A stretch of 64,000 nt of DNA from Linanthus parryae (GCA_023055425.1 JALGPY010000010.1:15907363-15971362), one strand, 5' to 3'; shown: positions 22,401 through 35,300, counted from the first letter of the stretch. Notes: generated by a model not told the origin, from the letters alone. A program made the numbers and translations.

Positions 22401-24093
22401 CACGCAGAAAGAGCTAAACAACAGGCAAAGACGTTGGTTAGAAGTTATAAAGGATTACGATTTGCGTATCCAATACCATGAAGGGAAGGCAAACGTAGTA
22501 GCTGATGCGTTAAGCCGAAAATCGAGCCATACTTTGGATACCATGCTAGTTTTGCCAGATCGGCTATGCCGAGAGTTCCGAAAACTTGGAATTGAAGTAG
22601 TGAAACAAGGCGGAGTAAATAATATCCTTGGGAATATGACAGTTGTGCCAGATGTCTTAGAAGAAATAAGGAGTAACTAGCCAGGAGATGTGAAGCTGGA
22701 AAGGATAAAGAAGAAGATTGCAGAAGGCCAAGAAAAGGATTTCAAGATCCATGAAGATGGAAGTATTCGTTACAAGGGAAGATGGTGTGTACTGCATAAG
22801 TGTATGGAGACTAAGGAGAAGTTGATGCGAGAAGCGCACAACACACCCTATTCAGTACATCCAGGAGGTGACAAACTCTATAAGGACATGAAAAAGATGT
22901 TTTGGTGGCCTAACATGAAGAAAGAAGTAGCAGAATTTGTGGCAAAATGTCTAACTTGTCAAAAGGTGAAGTTTGAACATAAGAGAATGGGAGGCTTAGT
23001 TCAACCATTAGACGTCCCAGTTTGGAAGTGGGATTCTATTTCGATGGATTTCGTAACTGCTTTACCGACATCAAAGAATGGACTGAATCAGATTTGGGTC
23101 GTAGTTGACAGATTGACCAAGACAGCAAGGTTCATTCCGATGAAAGACACTTGGAATATGGAACAAAGAGTTGATGTGTATATGAAGAACATTGTGAGAT
23201 ATCATGGAGTACCAAGCTCTATAGTTTCCGACAGAGATCCCAATTTTCTTTCTCACTTTTGGAAAGCACTCCAGGAGGCATTGGGAACTCAGCTGAAGTT
23301 TAGCACGGCATTTCACCCGGCTACAGATGGACAAACCGAAAGAACAATTCAAACGTTGGAAGATATGCTAAGATCGTGTGTTATGGATTTTCAAGGTTCA
23401 TGGGTTGATAGATTACCTTTGATAGAATTCTCCTACAATAACAGTTATCACGCCAGTATTGGAATGGCACCACATGAGGCGTTGTATGGAAGGAAGTGTA
23501 GAACACCATTGTGTTGGAACGACATAAGTGAGACGATAGTAATTGGTCCACAACTTATCGAAGAGATGACAGATCAAGTGAGACTTATACAGCAACGAAT
23601 GAAGGCAGCCCAGGATAGACAGAAATCCTACGCGGATCAGAAAAGAAGACCATTGGAATTTCAAGTTGGAGAAAAAGCATTTCTTAAAGTTTCGCCGACT
23701 AAAGGAGTCATGAGGTTCAATCAGAAAGGAAAGTTGAGCCCGAAATTCATTGGACCATATGATGTTATAGAAAAGATTGGAGAAGTGGCTTATCGATTGG
23801 ATTTACCATCGAATTTGGGTCGTGTTCACAACGTATTTCACGTGTCGCAGCCGAAGAAGTATATGCCTGATGCATCTCATGTATTAGATCCCGAACCAGT
23901 AGAACTGGACCCGTCTTTGAGTTATGAAGAACATCCTGTCAAGATCTTAGACACCAAGACAAGAAACACCTGTAACAAGAGTGTCAAGATTGTAAAAGTC
24001 TTATGGACAAACCACCTCACTGAAGAGGCAACTTGGGAAGCAGAAGATGATATGAGGAAGAAGTACCCTCACCTGTTTGAAGAGGTACCTTGA
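19431..24093 (+). pseudogene. gag-pol polyprotein of the gypsy element, broken
   Basis: Gag starts at 19431. Its capsid-like region covers about 19640-20100, followed by two zinc knuckles: CKKCQQNHPGKDC and the CCHC motif CHNCGRKGHRAFEC. The protease active-site motif FDSGAS is at about 20758. Reverse transcriptase spans about 21190-22060, with FIDD as the catalytic motif near 21745. RNase H follows ([11 protein letters not shown], ending ADALSR). Integrase has CLTCQK from its zinc-binding region, then DFVTALP and SDRDPNF of the DDE core. A chromodomain-like C-terminus follows (VLWTNHLTEEATWE). The lesions are TAA at 19611-19613, TAA at 20421-20423, a small deletion with frameshift near 21720-21740, a frameshift near 22060-22080 and TAG at 22678-22680. 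This copy cannot make a full polyprotein. Confidence 0.92.
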
Positions 24094-24234
24094 GTTACGA
24101 GGATGTCACTCCTCTAAGGGGGAGAGGATGTAATCCTTCGTTTTTCTTTAATACAGTACTACTTATAGTATATTGCATATCATTCATGACCTTAGGTTGC
24201 ATTTCGTAGTTGTACCATTGAGGGAAGGTGCATA

Positions 24235-24885
24235 CAGGGCCGGCCCTGGATCTCTCGGGGCCTAAAGCGGACAGAGGAAATGAGGCCCTCAGTTAAAAAA
24301 ATATTATATGATAGAGAGATATGATATATCATTAATTATATTTTATATATAATTTTATACATTCCAATTTTCTAAATCATGTACATTTTTATTTGTTTAT
24401 TTACGATAGCATTTAAATAAGACCAGCATACGTTCAAGAATTTCAATGGTAGAAAAATAACTTTTAATTTTAGTTACAGTAAAAGATCACTGTTAATGGT
24501 ATTTTTAATATGTTTCTCCAATACAAAGTAGGTGCATATTTTCAGCAATAATTATTAATTTTATTGAAGATATCCATAAAAAAAACATTAACGAACAAAA
24601 TGTTGAACATCATAAGTAACTATTTGAATTACTTTAGAATAAGTGGGAAAATTAGTAAAAATTAACAATGAGCAATAGTCGGATTTATTGTAAATGCATA
24701 AAAGGTGTGGAGTTTAAACCTTTCAGAGAGGGAGTAGGAAAGAAGAAAACACACAGGTTATTCATGACTTTAATGTTGCCAAAGTACAAATCTGCCTTTC
24801 TAAGATATGACTTTGGGTTGGGGGCCTTGAAAGTCAGTGGACCTAAAGCAGCAGCACAAGCTGCTTAAGGGTTGGGCCGGCACTG
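24235..24885. mobile_element. Non-autonomous hAT-type element inserted in the gypsy element
   Basis: This 651-bp copy of the element at 5311-5965 is in inverted orientation. Its ends are CAGGGCCGGCCCTG and GGGCCGGCACTG, and its own 8-bp target duplication is GGTGCATA (24227-24234 and 24886-24893). The different target duplication shows an independent transposition. It lies between the end of pol and the polypurine tract. Confidence 0.92.
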
Positions 24886-24989
24886 GGTGCATACCTTATT
24901 GAGGTTAAGAGTTTAGTTTACACTTCAAGGACGATTTTTCATGAAGGAGGGAGGTTTTGTGCTTAAACTTCGAGGACGAAGTTCTCTTT

Positions 24990-25002
24990 AAGGAGGGAAG
25001 GA
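24990..25002 (+). other. Polypurine tract of the gypsy element
   Basis: AAGGAGGGAAGGA directly precedes the TG of the 3' LTR and would prime plus-strand synthesis. A related purine-rich stretch (GAAGGAGGGAGG, about 24942-24953) lies about 50 bp upstream. Each is preceded by a similar cttc(g/a)aggacga motif, so this part of the leader is locally duplicated. Confidence 0.85.
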
Positions 25003-25437
25003 TGAAATACCCCGTTTTGTGACTACGGGTATTTTGTGATATTATTATAAGTGTTGGGAAATTAATTTAATTATAGAGAGTTAATTCTAATGCTTTGAGA
25101 GTTTGGGGGGAACTTTGTGACTTTAATCAAAGGTTTTAGTGTCTTTTACTTGAGCTTGGGGGAGGTGTTTGTCTTTTGGCAAAACTAAGGGGAAATAAGT
25201 GTCTTTTGACCTAACTTTTCTTCCTAAATAAAAGTTTCCTAATTCGAGAGGGTTTCTTACTTATGAAGTTGACTTTATTTCCAACTCTCATAAAACCCTC
25301 ATTCTCCCTATTTTTCTCTAACTCTCTCACGTCTCCCTCACTCTACCCGTCCCTCTCTCTCTCTCTCTCGTCTCTCTTGTGACCGACGGCAGCCACCCAC
25401 ACCGCCGCCGCCGCTCCCTCTCTTTTCCGGCAAGGTA

Positions 25438-25477
<40 letters not shown>

Positions 25478-27339
25478 TCTTTTATTTCTTTCTCTTTTTC
25501 TTTCTCTCTTTCTTTCTATCTATCTCCGTCCGTCTCTCTCTCCGTCCGCCTCCATGGGCGGCGGGTTTGAGTTGTTTTGTTTCTTCTTTTCTTTTCTCTT
25601 GTTGATCTCTTGATCTTGTGATCACTTGTTCATGATTCATGTATGTTGCATGTAATCTCTAAATTTCAGTTTGTTATGGTTAGGATCATTGTTCATGGAT
25701 TCGTAAGATTGATTATCAAGTTTTAGGGTTTATCATGTTCTTGGGTGTTGGGAAGAAACCCTAATTTGGAAGAGAAGTTTGATTAAACGACTTGGTTGTT
25801 TGAATGATCATAATAGGTGGATAACAATCTGATTTGAATGTGGGAATCATGTTATATTAGGTTTAGTATGATTATAGGATGAACTAGATGCTTGGGGGAA
25901 AAGTTTCATGAAGATTGACAATTCCCGTATTGATATTTTGAATGAAGTTGGAAACTTGAAACTAGTGTAACTTTTGATTCAGGAATCGAAATTAAGATCC
26001 GTTTGAGGCTAAACTTATTATTTCAAACGTTTTGAATCCAATGGAACTGTTTTTAGACCATGATCTGTTTGGGAAACTGAGGTAATAGATTTGGTGGAGT
26101 TATGGTAGATTATATATGCTTTAGGTTTGGGGATTTTGAAGCAAAGCTTTGGGTCTTATTATGGAGCATGAATTGAATGAGATGTTGGGTAAGTGTTACA
26201 ACCCTAAACCATTGACTATCATATGCATGTAATTAGTATAGTAAGTATATTGCTAGAGTATTGGTTTGATTAACATATTGTTATGTGTAGGTAACGAGTT
26301 CGTCGACGACGAGTACGTAGAGTACGTTGATTGATTGCTATAGTTGGAATTTGTTTTGAGGTAAGTAAATATGCCAAGCCTAGTGTGCTTATCTCTTTCG
26401 TGTCAAAACGAATTCTTGTATTTCTTTACGTCTCAAAATGTGTTTATGTGACGTGACATGCAATATGTGATTTCTACTTGATAAATGTTTTTCTTGGAAA
26501 TATCACCATGTTAATGATAATGCATTAATACGTAAAGTGGAATAGTTGTGCGGGGACATTTATTATTATTGTGGTATGGTTACCATTGGCATTGGACGGT
26601 TTGATCTCGGTCTTCCGTTTCAATTTATTTTTATTTAATCCGGTTGCAAGTCCCCGGATAGCTCCCTGTACTCACTCCTCTGGACGCTAGATTCTTTGGG
26701 GGGTGTCGACACTTAAGGTCTTGGATGCTTGCGAGATGGTTTGGTTTCCCGCGTCACAACGAATTAATAATGGATTTTTGGTTTTTGTTAACGGAAAGAA
26801 GTTAACAATGGATTTTGGTTTTTCCTAATGATTATGGAAATGGATTTGGAAATATTGCGGAATTGGAAACTCTTATTTTTTAATACAAGAGTCAACTTTA
26901 TTACCGTTGTGTTTGTGAAAAACTCTTACTTATAAATGAGTCATTGATTTATAACTATCCATCATCGTTTTACATGTTTGGATGTTTATTTACCAGTATT
27001 TCATGCTGATTTTGTACTGTGGTGTTTCTTTTTGATTCCGCACCACAGGTTTAGAAGATGGTTATCTGGCGTAGAAGGGGACGCGCATCACATGGAACAA
27101 TAGTAGTAGTATTACATTTGGATTTGAATTCTGTAGTAGTTTAAACACTTTAGTTGTTATGCCGGTTTGTGGCTAGGATGTTGATTTTTAATAATGCAAC
27201 GTTTTAATGACATTTAATTATTATATGTGGATGTTTTGTGCTTGCGAACCATGTTATAAAATCTCCTTGTATCCGGGCTCCTCTCGGGTACGGAGTGACA
27301 TCCCCGGGTCTCCGGCTTGGGCCATTTGGGGGTGTTACA
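25003..27339 (+). repeat. 3' LTR of the gypsy element
   Basis: It starts TGAAATACC, ends GTGTTACA and is followed by the TACAA target duplication. It is 2337 bp, against 2329 bp for the 5' LTR. The differences are mostly single substitutions plus changes in the CT tract (about 25440-25472). The splice acceptor-like CACCACAG before GTTTAGAAG is better preserved here than in the 5' LTR. Confidence 0.93.
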
Positions 27340-27344
27340 TACAA

Positions 27345-27880
27345 ACTGGCACAGCAAGTAAACCCAATTACGTGACGGGATTGAAAACCCATAAAAATCA
27401 AATCTTGAATCCATTGATTTAGATCAATAGCTTTTAATACTATAATGCTACCCATAGATGGGTGATATTGCAGGAACATCTATCACAGCATGGTGATCGT
27501 CCATGTCGACACAGAAAAAAATTCAGAAACATCTTCCTTAATCATGTGTCCATAGCCGACTATCAGAGAGAGAGAGGGGGGGAGAGAGATTGAGATCGCA
27601 CCTGATAGAAGGAGCGGATGCCTACTGTGAAACAGAGGCAAAGTTCAACCTAAATAACCTGCAACTCCTGAATTAGTTCTAAAAATCCGGAGTCGTTGGA
27701 GCCACCGAAAATCAGGGGATTTCAAAGTTTAGCGACGCAGATAACTATCATTTTTTTAAAAGATTGGATAACTATCCCATTGGAGTCTTATTTTTGTACA
27801 ACTTCTTTATATTTTGAAAAAAAAAAAATTAATTTAAAGAACCCATTGGAGATGCTCTAAGGAGTTTAATTGGAGTGCAA
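27345..27880. other. Unassigned spacer right of the gypsy element
   Basis: This is the right half of the gypsy target locus. On the minus strand, a CT-rich leader (about 27565-27600) is followed further on by a short frame, MDDHHAVIDVPAISPIYG, near 27450-27506. That is reminiscent of a disrupted 5' exon but is not identifiable. CCATTGGAGATGCTCT at about 27844 is a Harbinger-type terminal sequence facing outward. Confidence 0.3.
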
Positions 27881-28037
27881 CGGTCGCACCACATGATGGG
27901 TTATGGATTCTCAAAAGAAAAATGATGTGAAGATATGGGTTATGTACAACATTAAAAACAAAGAACATAAAGAGAAAAAGGACTAAAAGCAATATGGCAA
28001 GTGATCATGATACAGATGATGAGATGATCCAATATGT

Positions 28038-28087
28038 TATATTAGTATAGATAGATGATTTTGTTACTAAATATCTATACTAATATA
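28038..28087. repeat. 16-bp perfect inverted repeat formed by two Helitron-like 5' ends
   Basis: The arms TATATTAGTATAGATA (28038-28053) and TATCTATACTAATATA (28072-28087) are perfect complements around an 18-base loop. TCTATACTAATATATAAAG is a frequent 5' terminus of plant Helitrons, with host A before TC at 28074. The left arm looks like the same terminus in the opposite orientation. No matching 3' hairpin and CTRR end was found nearby. Confidence 0.5.
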
Positions 28088-28483
28088 TAAAGCCAACACT
28101 CATTGTGGTGAAATCAATTTTTGAAGCCTGTCATACTTTCATATTGTTAAAAATACCCCTCAAATTTAACAAAACGACAGCGGTTACTGAAGGTCAAAAT
28201 TGTAACTACTCGGTGCCCCACTGCATGTAACTTCTCCACTTCCTCTAACTTCTCTTCCACAATCTCTCACACATGTAGTTCTATATTTCGTGGGTAGGAG
28301 GTGGCCTGGATGTGTCATCACAAGAGAAGGAACCTCCTCAATTTTTGAAATTGATGAGGTAATTTGTATCTCTATGTAGTAATTTTTTTCTTATTTCCTG
28401 GCAATATATGTTTTTTGTTTATCGTTTTCTTTGTTCCAAAATTGTTTCTTGAGCGATTTGTTAAAGGTGTGTGATTCAACAGG

Positions 28484-28690
28484 ATGACTACATTCAACTA
28501 TGGTTCAAGAATTGAAGTTTTGTGTGTATGTAAATACAAGGCCACGTTAAGAAATTTACGTATGTTGGGTGGCTCTGCATTTTTTAACTCACCCAATTGT
28601 ACAGAGGAGGCGGAATCTGCAAGCCAGGGAAGGCGACCACGAGAGGGAAGTGTCTTTGTTTTAATGGCTTTTTATGATTTCAATCAATGA
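28484..28690 (+). pseudogene. Possible degraded zinc-finger (GRF-like) exon
   Basis: A 68-codon frame follows a good acceptor-like context (gattcaacag before GATGACT). It contains CVCKYKATLRN and, further on, AFFNSPNC. The spacing loosely recalls the GRF zinc finger (C-x-C, LR-x, FF-x-C). It lies downstream of the Helitron-like 5' end at 28074, so it could be a captured piece. Evidence is weak. Confidence 0.25.
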
Positions 28691-28774
28691 AGCATCTGTT
28701 TTCATATTAAATGATTGATTGAGTTTTCATTTAAATTGTTGATGCAAGAACAAGAGGACCGTTCTTCCTCTCTT

Positions 28775-29160
28775 AGAGCATCTCCAATGGTGTTAGGTAT
28801 TTGTTATGCAAATTATAACTAAATTCGGTCTTTTTTGCATGTTATGAAATGATAATTTTGTGTTTGTTCTCCAGCGGTAGTTAGGCAAAATTTGAAAACT
28901 CATGTAATTTTTATCTAATTTTTCTTATAAAATACGTTTGAAACCATTTTAGATGAGAGAGAAATTTTAGGGAATAGTTATCATCATTTAAAAAGATGAG
29001 ATAATGGTTGAGAAATTATAGGGATAGTGGGTTGAAAATTACAAACACCTAAAAAGTAGGAACAAAACAAAGATGCCGAGTGAAAACTCTTCGCCAAGTT
29101 TGGCGATAAGGACGCAGATTTTGTATTTTGCATAAGTGGATGCCTAATCCATTGGAGTTG
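28775..29160. mobile_element. Possible Harbinger-type MITE
   Basis: The left side has GAGCATCTCCAATGG and the right side reads, in reverse, ACAACTCCAATGGATTAGG. This gives imperfect inverted ends about 385 bp apart, with a TTA before the left end. The interior is AT-rich and non-coding. Target duplication and exact ends are uncertain. Confidence 0.35.
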
Positions 29161-29184
29161 TAATTCTAACTAATTCAACCGAAG

Positions 29185-30089
29185 TCCCCCGCAACGGCAC
29201 CAAAAACTTGACACGATCTCTGCAAGTGTACAGTTATCGCTCTAGTAAAATGTCGAAGATACGGTTGTCGAATCCCAGAGGACTTGTTGTGAATCAATTA
29301 GGATGATTAACTTCTTGTGGGCAAACACTTTCAGTTTTCTAATTACTAAGAAAAATAAATAAAAATACAATTATTTATAAAGAGAGTAAAGTGATGAGAC
29401 AAATATCAGAATTTTCTCTAGGTTCACTAAGTTTCCACCGTTAACGAATTACGTTCTGAAACAAAGATGATGATTTAATTTTCCAAACAAGCAATAATTC
29501 TAACCGAGTTACCAAGCTAAATTTCTATTCCTAGGTCAAATTACAACCGAGTTACCAAGTTCTAATTATCCCTAAAACATATAATGACGATCATCTAATT
29601 CTACTCAACGTTCACAGTCGGTGGTTGTTTTCTCTAACCTATGACTACGTGCTTAATTCAATTATCCGTGTAATTCGTTGTTTTCACTAACCAATTACCT
29701 ATGATCTTCGTAGTGCAACGTCTCACAATAGCAAGATAGATTAAGAGCATGAATTAAACATAGCAAACAAGAACATCAACAATTAAGTTTAAGCAAAACG
29801 CGAATCAAATTCATATTCCGCAAAAACGACTTCAAACTCTAGCTACCATGGAGAAATCCCGATAATGAAATTAGCTACTTAGATTCATGAGTAACAAGAT
29901 GAAGTTTATGTTGTTCATGATAAAAAACAATGAAAAATATAGAGAAGAGAGATCAAACGATGGAATCCTCGCTCTCGCGACGAACTCCAAGCTCCAAGCC
30001 TTCCTCCAATGTGTTCTTCTTTATCTCCAGCAGCCTACTCTGCCTATAGGTCCTAAAAATCGTCATGAATAGGGCTGGGCACGACTTTT
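29185..30089 (-). repeat. Athila/Tat-type LTR, primer-binding-site part (split by the copia element)
   Basis: On the minus strand, LTR sequence ends next to TGGTGCCGTTGCGGGGGA (29185-29202). This matches, with changes, the primer-binding site typical of Athila/Tat gypsy elements. The LTR continues rightward to 30089, where the copia element interrupts it, and resumes at 37820. Internal sequence beyond the primer-binding site is lost within a few bases. Confidence 0.65.
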
Positions 30090-31369
30090 TGTTGGATTGA
30101 ATACTAAAAGCCATGCTTTTTGTATTGGATTATATGAATTTGATATTTATGAGAATGGTTTTGGGCAATGTTTTTGCATTATATTATTATTGTGCATAGT
30201 TGTCTATTGTTCTGCATAGTAGAAGATCTAGTGTGTAGAGTATAGCTTACACACAGAAGATCGTATCTTCGGTTCTTGTGGAGTGAAAGTTGTGAGTTCA
30301 CAATCTAGATGGAATTAGACAAACCATCGGAACGATTGTAGCACATTGTTTTAGTAGGTCTGTCTTGGCTACAGGAAACAGTATGGTTCATACTATAGTT
30401 TCAACTCAATGTGCTAGTATACTTTGTGTATATTGAACAGGACCAAGTTGAGATCATTGTCTTTGTACTGACATAATAAGACAAGCTATGTCTCATGGTT
30501 ATTATGATTACTTATGCTCTTAATCCTTAGATAGTCAATGTGCACATGTATTTAGTAGTTATTGCTTTGACAAGTCAAGTGAGTGAGATTCCTATGGAAT
30601 CAATAACCTCGATGAGTTGGGTGATACTATTGAGTCCATGGTGTAAATTGATATATCGAAGGAATCCATGTCCCGGTTATGGGATTGATGATATCCCCTT
30701 GATGAAGCTTATAAGTTTTGATTATGTCAAACCCTGCAGGTAGATTACTTGGTAATCTGGACATATCAAATAAGTTAAGTGGTAAGGATCAAGGAAATGG
30801 GAAGAGGTCGATTAAATGAATTAGTCAGTAATTAATTTAATCGACGGATATCTGTAATCTTAACATGGGGAGATAATAAGTATTTAATAACAGGAGCTCG
30901 AAATATTAGTTTTGAGAATATGGACAGGAGTGCAATAACAGTTATTTAGTGGTACTAACTGTTATTAACTTTATTTGGACTAGGTTCGGGTGGAACCAGA
31001 AGTCCTAATAAAGTTAGGAGCCTGATTCGTATTTTCTCCTCCAGGTCCCTCCCGTAGCCTATATAAGTGTCCTTAGTCTTCAGAATTCGGATGCTTAAGA
31101 TACACACCGAAATCTAGGGTTTCGCGAGTGAGAGCAATTCGTCTGGAGGCCAAGAAGGATTCTGGAAGCAGCAAGCCCACACTTGCATCCAGGAGGAACT
31201 TCAGGAATACGGGAGAAGATCCGGAGTGTTCAGACCTACATCAGATAGCTTGGACGCAGGTATGAACCCTAATTCCGCCTAGTAGGGTTTCTAGCGTTCA
31301 TGTTGAAACAAGTTTTAATCGGTATAGCAGACATGCAATCGAACTGGTCCAGGGATTCGCCTCCCTTCA
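30090..31369 (+). repeat. 5' LTR of the copia element
   Basis: It is 1280 bp and starts TGTTGGATTG, like the 3' LTR. A TATA-like TATATAAG near 31060 precedes a probable transcript leader. Compared with the 3' LTR I see substitutions near 31082, 31301 and 31353 only. Confidence 0.95.
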
Positions 31370-31371
31370 AT

Positions 31372-31383
31372 TGGTATCAGAGC
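31372..31383 (+). other. Primer-binding site of the copia element
   Basis: TGGTATCAGAGC starts two bases after the LTR and matches the complement of the initiator tRNA-Met 3' end. Confidence 0.9.
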
Positions 31384-32357
31384 CCCGTTCGACTCTGCAT
31401 ATCTGCTATACATCCATGTTGTCCAATAATCGAACCGGCTATGCATGTTAGAGTAGGAAGATTGCGATGTCTAACTCTGTTTTGCAGATCGAATCGTGTC
31501 CTGCTATTGTGGTCATACTGTTTGATGTATGTGGTTTGATTTGGTTTTGATTCCCACGCTGTTTTTCGTGGATGAAAAATATTTGTAACCTTTTGTAATA
31601 GTAAACCCTAGGTTCTCTTATTCCAGTATTAGATGAACGTGTGAGCTCCTTGGTGGCATTGAAAATCTGTAGCAGTCTCTGGTACTCTGTTACAGACTGA
31701 TTTGCGGAATCCATTGAGACTAGGGTTACTGTAATATTAGTGGAGACAGATGGGTCTTGCTGACCCGACTAAAGAAGCTCCGACCATAATAGCAGGGCTG
31801 TGTGTGGTTGAATGCTTAATACATGTTTGATTGTATCTATGTGTATGATTAATCTGAATGCTTGCATTTTAATCATGGACAACATGGATAAATAATTTAA
31901 TTTGTATTAAATTGTTCAAACAACTAAGTGGGAGAGGGAGTCTAGTGCTGCTAGATCTCGCGGTCTCCATCATTGATTTATAAGTGATGTAGTTGGTTGT
32001 GTGTGTTAGCCTTGGAGTTAACCTTCGTATCGAACATAACCACTACAGTATCACTGGTATAAATTTCTATGAGGATACTTCTAACAATTACTATTTATGT
32101 GTCATCTCTCCATCTGAGAGGCATGTAATGGGGTAAGGGGTTTAGAAGTAAAATGATGGTATACACTCAGATGTAAGTTATAGTATCCTCCCCATCGGAG
32201 TCACTGCTATGGCTTGCAGGACCAAAGGTACCATGTCTAAATATAGAATGAATGGTAGACGTCCACCCATCGTGGCATACTATTTTCATGTGTGTTAGAC
32301 TATTGGTGGTTTACATTTCCCTTATATGTTTTATTTACATGATTCTCAGGTTCAAAA
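31384..32357 (+). other. Leader of the copia element
   Basis: Roughly 970 bases lie between the primer-binding site and the gag ATG. They contain several short upstream frames but nothing that looks coding. They presumably carry the packaging signal. Confidence 0.6.
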
Positions 32358-35300
32358 ATGTCGAACTCATTCAACCCACTATCTATTCTCTTGAATCAAA
32401 ACAAACTCAATGGATCAAACTATATTGATTGGAAGAGGAATTTGAATATTGTGCTAACTGCTGAGGATTACAAATTTGTGCTTCTTGAGGAATGTCCTGC
32501 AGAACCTCTAGAAGGGGCTTCTGAGGAAGAAGCCAAGCCTTATAAGAGGTGGCAGAAAGCCGATCAGATGGCTAAATGCTACATATTAGGCTCCATGTCT
32601 AATGTGTTGCAGCATCAGCATGAGAACATGGGCTCTGCCCTTGAGATCATGGAGAACCTCAAAGAGATGTTTGGGGATCAGGATCGTGCTGCCAGGCAGG
32701 TTGCTATGAAAAACCTCATGAACACAAAAATGGTTGAAGGGTCCTCTGTAAGGGATCATGTTCTGAAGATGATAAGTCTTCTAGGTGAACTAGAGATCCT
32801 TGGAGCTGTAATCGATGAGGAAACTCAGGTCGATATAGTGCTCATGACGCTGTCTGATTCATTTAACAGTTTTCGGCTAAATTATAATATGAACAAAAAG
32901 ACTTATTCTTTAGCCGAATTGTTAAAGGAGCTTCAAGCAGCTGAGGGACTCCTTCAGAAACCGGTTAATGTAATGGTGGCTGAAAAGTCTTCTGCTTCTA
33001 ACCCTAGGGCTAAGAAGAAGAAGAAAGTTGCACAAGCAGTAGTTCCGAAGGTTGCTCCGGCACCTCAAGGAATAGCTCGTGGGCCACAGCCAGCACTTGC
33101 TCCTCAGGGGACATTGGGAAAGCCGAAAGGCAAGTGTTTCCTCTGTAACCAGAGAGGGCATTGGAAGAAGCAATGTCCAAAGTTCCTGACTCGTCCAATC
33201 CAGAACAACTCAGGTATATCTCTTTCACTAATAGTTGAATCATGTTTAGCGGTTCGATCTACTAGAACCTGGTGTGTAGATTCGGGAGCCACTGACCATG
33301 TCTGCAATTCATTGCAGGGGTTCCAGGAAACCAGACAGCTTAATGATGGCGAGATTTATCTACACTTGGGCAACACGAATAAAGTAGCTGCAGTTGCAAT
33401 AGGAATTTGTTTCTTACATTTTGGGAATGATAGGATTTTAGTTTTGAAAGATTGCCTTTATGTACCTTCCATTAGAAGGAATTTGATTTCAGTTTCTAAG
33501 TTGGTTAAGAATGAATATTGAGTTTATTTTAATGACTCTGTGGTTATTAAGAAAAATAAACGTTTTATTTGTTCTGGTACATTGGTGGATGGTCTTTACA
33601 TTATAAATCCTGAGACTCCCATAGCGCAGCTATATGAACTGAATAACTCGGATAGCTTACCTAAAAAGAGGAAGGAACCTTGCGAGATAAACCAAACATA
33701 TCTTTGGCATTTACGACTTGGTCATATCAATATAAACAGAATACAAAGGCTGGTTCAGAATGGACCATTAGGTTCATTAAAAGTTGAGGCACTACCAGCA
33801 TGTGAGTCATGTTTAGAAGGTAAGATGACCAAGAGGCCATTTTTGGCAAAGGGTAATAGGGCCAAAGAACTGTTGGAGCTTATCCATTCAGATTTTTGTG
33901 GACCAATGAATGTCCAAGCGAGGGGAGGTTTTGAGTATTTCATTACTTTTATTGATGATTACTCAAGATATGGATATGTTTATTTGATGCGGCATAAGTC
34001 TGAGGCCTTTGACAAATTTAAAATTTTTAAGGCAGAATCAGAGAAGCGTCTAGGAAAATATATCAAGTCATTTCGATCTGATCGAGGTGGGGAGTACCTC
34101 TTGGGACAATTCAGGGATTACTTGGAGGAACAAGGGATTCAATCCCAGTTGTCTGCTCCAGGTACGCCCCAACAGAATGGTGTGGCAGAGCGAAGGAATA
34201 GGACTCTTTTAGAAATGGTGAGATCCATGATGAGTTATTCAGATTTACCAATTTCTTTTTGGGGGCATGCTTTAGAGACAGCTGCATATATTCTGAACTT
34301 GGTTCCGTCTAAGTCAGTACCAACTACACCCACAGAATTTTGGACTGGGCGCAAGCCTAGTCTACGACATGTTCGGATTTGGGGTAGTCCAGCACATGTG
34401 CTGAAGGGGAACGCAAGTAAGTTGGAATCAAGGACAGAAGTATGTGTCTTTGTAGGATACCCGAAAGGAACAAAGGGTGGTTTATTTTATAGTCCGAAAG
34501 ATCAGAAAGTCATTGTTAGCACCAATGCGAGATTCTTAGAGGAAGACTATATTATGGATCACAAGCCTAAAAGTAAAATTGTTCTGGAAGAAATGCGAGG
34601 AAATCAAGTAGTCCAAGGTCTTGATATACCAACTGTACAAGAAGAAATACCACAAGAAAATGATATCGACATTCAACTACCTTTGGGTGGTTGGAGAAAT
34701 GTAGATACTCGTGATACACAACAAAATAGTGTTGACATCCCACCGCAAGAGGGCAGTGGGGGAAATGACAATACTAGTGATCCACAAGATAGTAGTGACA
34801 TTCCGCCGCAACCGAGCAGTGGGGAAAATGTTACTACTAGTGAACCACAAGTACAACCTCGTCGTAGTGGGAGGGTTTCTCGTAAACCAGACAGATACAT
34901 GTATTTGGGAGAGTCTTTTGACAAGGTCCCTGATGAACATGATACTGATCCCGGTAACTATAATGAAGCTGTTGGAAGTACGGATGCGGAAAAGTGGAAA
35001 AAGGCTATGATTTCTGAGATGGAGTCTATGTACTCCAATCAGGTCTGGGATCTTGTAGATCCAACAGATGGGGTAAAACCCATCGGTTGTAAGTGGATTT
35101 ACAAGAAAAAGAGAGGGGTAGACGGGAAGGTTGAAACCTTCAAAGCAAGGCTTGTTGCGAAAGGTTTTACTCAGAAAGAAGGGATCGACTATGAGGAAAC
35201 TTTTTCGCCAGTAGCCATGATTAAGTCTATCAGGATTCTCTTGTCCATTGCGGCTCATTTCGATTACGAAATTTGGCAAATGGATGTCAAGACAGCTTTC

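Larger units (their letters stand above)
15033..27339 (+). mobile_element. Complete Ty3/gypsy (chromovirus-type) LTR retrotransposon with an extra 5' ORF
   Basis: The element is bounded by LTRs of about 2.33 kb and a perfect TACAA target duplication (15028-15032 and 27340-27344). A tRNA-Met-type primer-binding site follows the 5' LTR and a polypurine tract precedes the 3' LTR. The pol order is protease, reverse transcriptase, RNase H, integrase, which defines Ty3/gypsy. The integrase ends in a chromodomain-like segment, as in chromoviruses. Between the 5' LTR and gag lies an additional intact ORF (17778-18407). A 651-bp hAT-type element is inserted at 24235-24885. By eye the two LTRs differ at roughly 40-45 sites, about 2 percent, so the insertion is not very recent. 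Confidence 0.95.

Noticed and set aside
24668..24868. 66-aa frame inside the third hAT-type element
   Set aside because: The element is non-autonomous; the frame has no transposase motif and is not open at the same length in the other copies.
30540..30743. 67-aa frame repeated at 36990
   Set aside because: Lies in both copia LTRs; the repetition comes from LTR identity, not from a gene family.
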